6,401 bases of DNA. Source: Thermoanaerobaculia bacterium (GTDB lineage: Bacteria > Acidobacteriota > Thermoanaerobaculia > Multivoradales > UBA5704). Of this stretch, positions 5,077-6,401 are shown piece after piece. The translations under genes were made by a program, and so were the position numbers. Position 1 is the stretch's first letter, and every line of letters begins with the position of its first letter. Under the pieces are notes generated by a model. That model had not been told where the DNA came from, searched no databases, and was given only the letters and a program-made list of their open reading frames with translations. The stretch lies in assembly GCA_030150965.1 (NCBI GenBank), contig JASLEW010000747.1, positions 1-6,401 of the forward strand, in the 5' to 3' direction.

Positions 5077-6401
5077 CGTCCTCCCGGCCGCTTTCGCTGG
5101 CACCTTGGCCTCGGCCACTCACGCCAGGCCCGCCGAGCGCGCCGCGCACCACGCGCTGCATCTTGTTGCCCGGGCCGGCGTGCAGCGGACGGCGCTCCAC
5201 GGTCAGCGCGCCGCCGTCGAACCAGAGGCTGGCGGCCAGGGCGCCGCCGCTCAGCGCCGGCAGGCTCTCGCGCAGCCGCGCCGCGACCGCCGCCGGCGCC
5301 GCGGGTGGCAGGGCGCTCTCCGGCGCCAGCGCGATGGTGATGCGCCCGGCGCTGCCCGGCGACTCGCCAAGCCAGATCTGGAAGTCGTCGGGGCCGCCGC
5401 CCAGGCCGACCACCGCGGCCTCGACCAGCGCGGCGAAGTCCTGCTCGCCCAGCTTCACGCCGTCGGCCGCCACCTTCGCCGGGCTGTGCACGCCGCTCAC
5501 CTGCCACACCAGGCCGGCCCGCCCCAGCGCGCAGCCGCACCGCTGCTCGCGCAGCAGGCCGTGATCGCCCAGCTCGGCGTTCAGCAGGATCTTCGGCGCG
5601 GCGAGCGATAGGGAGGTGAAGGCCAGGGCGGCGTGGGACCGCCACGCTCCGCTGCCTCCGCTGGCTCCGCTGGCACCAAAGACGCCGCTGGCTCCGCCGG
5701 CTCCTCTGGCTCCGCTGGCGCCGAAGACGCCGCGGGCTCCGCTGGCGCCTCTGGCTCCGATGGATCCGAAGACGTCGCTGTCTCCGCCGGCTCGGCTGTC
5801 TCCGCCGGCTCCTCTGGCTCCGCCGGCCCTGCTGCCGCCCGCGGTGCCACCGCTCGAAGTGGCGCCGTCCTTAGCTTCCCCGGCCATTGGCCGGTCCGGA
5901 TCGCCATGGCGATCGACGGCGATCACCGCCAGGCGGTCGCTGTAGAGATGCATCTCGTCGCCGGCCGCGGTGGCGGGACAGGCGCCGCCGATGAAGCCCG
6001 TCTCGGTGGCGGCGTAGCGCCCGTAGGCCCGCAGGCCGGCGCGCGCCAGCGCCTCGCGCCGCGCGGCGGTCAGCGGCTCGCCGCCGGCAAAGACCATGGA
6101 GCCCGAGAGGTCGTCGCCGGCCGCCTCGGCCGCCGCCGCGACCCGCAGGGCGGCGCTGGCGAAACACTTGAGCACCGCCGGTGCGACAGGACCGGCCGCC
6201 CCAGCCGCTGCCTCCTCCGCCCACGCCCCGGCCATCGCCGCCCCTTCCTCCCTGGTTCCGGCCGCCTCCGCCCCTGCCAATGCCGCGGCCGCTCCCTTCC
6301 GGGTCTTCCCGGCCGCTCCTCCCGCGCTCGCCAGCCACCGCGCCACCTCCGCCGCGCGCTCCGGCGCCAGCCACTCGGGCGCCGGGTGGACCGCGGCTGG
6401 C
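5066..6401 (-). CDS. PaaK/CapK-like adenylate-forming enzyme with collagen-like insertion (5' partial)
   Basis: The frame is open to the right edge, so the N-terminus is missing; 444 residues are visible (numbered from 6400). The core fits the AMP-binding family of phenylacetate-CoA ligases and CapK/LuxE-like acyl-activating enzymes: a GGEPLT segment (106-111) before an aligned Arg-rich helix, the YAATETG motif (129-135), HLYSD (151-155), FTSL (261-264), LGDHG (277-281), the Cys-rich CGCALGR turn (288-294), a KLGEQDF segment (316-322) and a C-terminal PGNKMQRVV (410-418). Cys141, Cys288 and Cys290 may bind metal, as suggested by C-x-C turns in relatives (inference). Such enzymes activate a carboxylate as acyl-AMP, often passing it to CoA or a carrier. 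Two low-complexity stretches interrupt it: Ala/Gly-rich 29-69 and Gly-rich 179-253. The partner methyltransferase overlaps its end. The substrate is unknown, and the N-terminal P-loop-like motif lies outside the window. Confidence 0.8.
   Translation of the reverse strand, partial: PAAVHPAPEWLAPERAAEVARWLASAGGAAGKTRKGAAAALAGAEAAGTREEGAAMAGAWAEEAAAGAAGPVAPAVLKCFASAALRVAAAAEAAGDDLSGSMVFAGGEPLTAARREALARAGLRAYGRYAATETGFIGGACPATAAGDEMHLYSDRLAVIAVDRHGDPDRPMAGEAKDGATSSGGTAGGSRAGGARGAGGDSRAGGDSDVFGSIGARGASGARGVFGASGARGAGGASGVFGASGASGGSGAWRSHAALAFTSLSLAAPKILLNAELGDHGLLREQRCGCALGRAGLVWQVSGVHSPAKVAADGVKLGEQDFAALVEAAVVGLGGGPDDFQIWLGESPGSAGRITIALAPESALPPAAPAAVAARLRESLPALSGGALAASLWFDGGALTVERRPLHAGPGNKMQRVVRGALGGPGVSGRGQGASESGREDDAL
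5080..5085 (-). promoter_or_regulatory. Internal ribosome binding site of the methyltransferase gene
   Basis: GGGAGG on the minus strand, 3 nt before the ATG at 5076, is embedded in the last codons of the ligase gene. With the 11-bp overlap (ligase TGA at 5066-5068), this is a typical arrangement for translational coupling. Confidence 0.6.
5642..5866 (-). repeat. Collagen-like Gly-rich coding repeat with 45-bp period
   Basis: Within the ligase gene, three adjacent 45-bp units (5672-5716, 5717-5761, 5762-5806) each contain a CCRAAGACG-type block followed by 9-bp GGCTCCGCT-like steps. Similar 9-bp steps flank them on both sides. Read on the minus strand they give 15-residue units of the form SGARGAxGAxGVFGA, nearly all Gly every third residue for long runs. 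The nested 9-bp and 45-bp periods point to growth by slippage and duplication. The third unit is the most diverged. Confidence 0.85.

Noticed and set aside
5642..5866. CRISPR-like or mobile repeat array
   Set aside because: The repeats are contiguous, in frame, have no unique spacers and are degenerate in the way of a coding tandem repeat.
5581..5945. Pro/Ala/Glu and Leu/Ala/Pro repeat proteins in other frames over the repeat
   Set aside because: A 9-bp repeat lacking stop codons stays open in several frames. Only the ligase frame connects to conserved sequence on both sides.

Overview
This is a GC-rich window (roughly 70% G+C by eye) from a bacterium. It holds five protein-coding genes and no RNA gene, insertion sequence or CRISPR array that I can support. 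Two genes encode proteins with export signals: a PF04185-type phosphoesterase and a fibronectin-III protein. The glutamine synthetase is of the GSI-alpha kind, and the proteins are rich in Ala, Arg and Gly. Together these fit a high-GC lineage such as Myxococcota/Desulfobacterota relatives, Binatota or Acidobacteriota. The taxonomic guess is weak and is inference only.

Layout, left to right. (1) 2-1519, minus strand: a secreted phosphoesterase (acid phosphatase / phospholipase C superfamily). (2) 1520-1704: a divergent intergenic region with a well-formed sigma70-type promoter (TTGTCA-N17-TATAGT) for glnA and small repeats upstream of it. (3) 1705-3033, plus strand: glnA, a complete 442-residue glutamine synthetase. 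(4) 3034-3120: a convergent gap containing a strong GC hairpin. (5) 3121-4071, minus strand: an exported protein with a Cys-containing N-terminal region and two fibronectin type III domains. (6) 4072-4386: a 315-bp gap with two inverted repeats and no recognisable gene. (7) 4387-5076 and 5066-6401, minus strand: a two-gene unit of a PaaK/CapK-like adenylate-forming enzyme (5' end cut by the window edge) and a class I SAM methyltransferase. They overlap by 11 bp and are very probably co-translated.

The genes do not form one obvious pathway. glnA is housekeeping nitrogen assimilation. The phosphoesterase and the FN3 protein act outside the cytoplasm. The ligase/methyltransferase pair looks like part of a small-molecule pathway, continuing to the right, whose substrate cannot be read from the window. 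The most unusual feature is a collagen-like, 15-residue-periodic Gly-rich insertion (45-bp DNA repeats, about 5642-5866) inside the ligase's catalytic domain. Homologous enzyme sequence resumes in the same frame on both sides. I did not find convincing evidence of a wholly new system.
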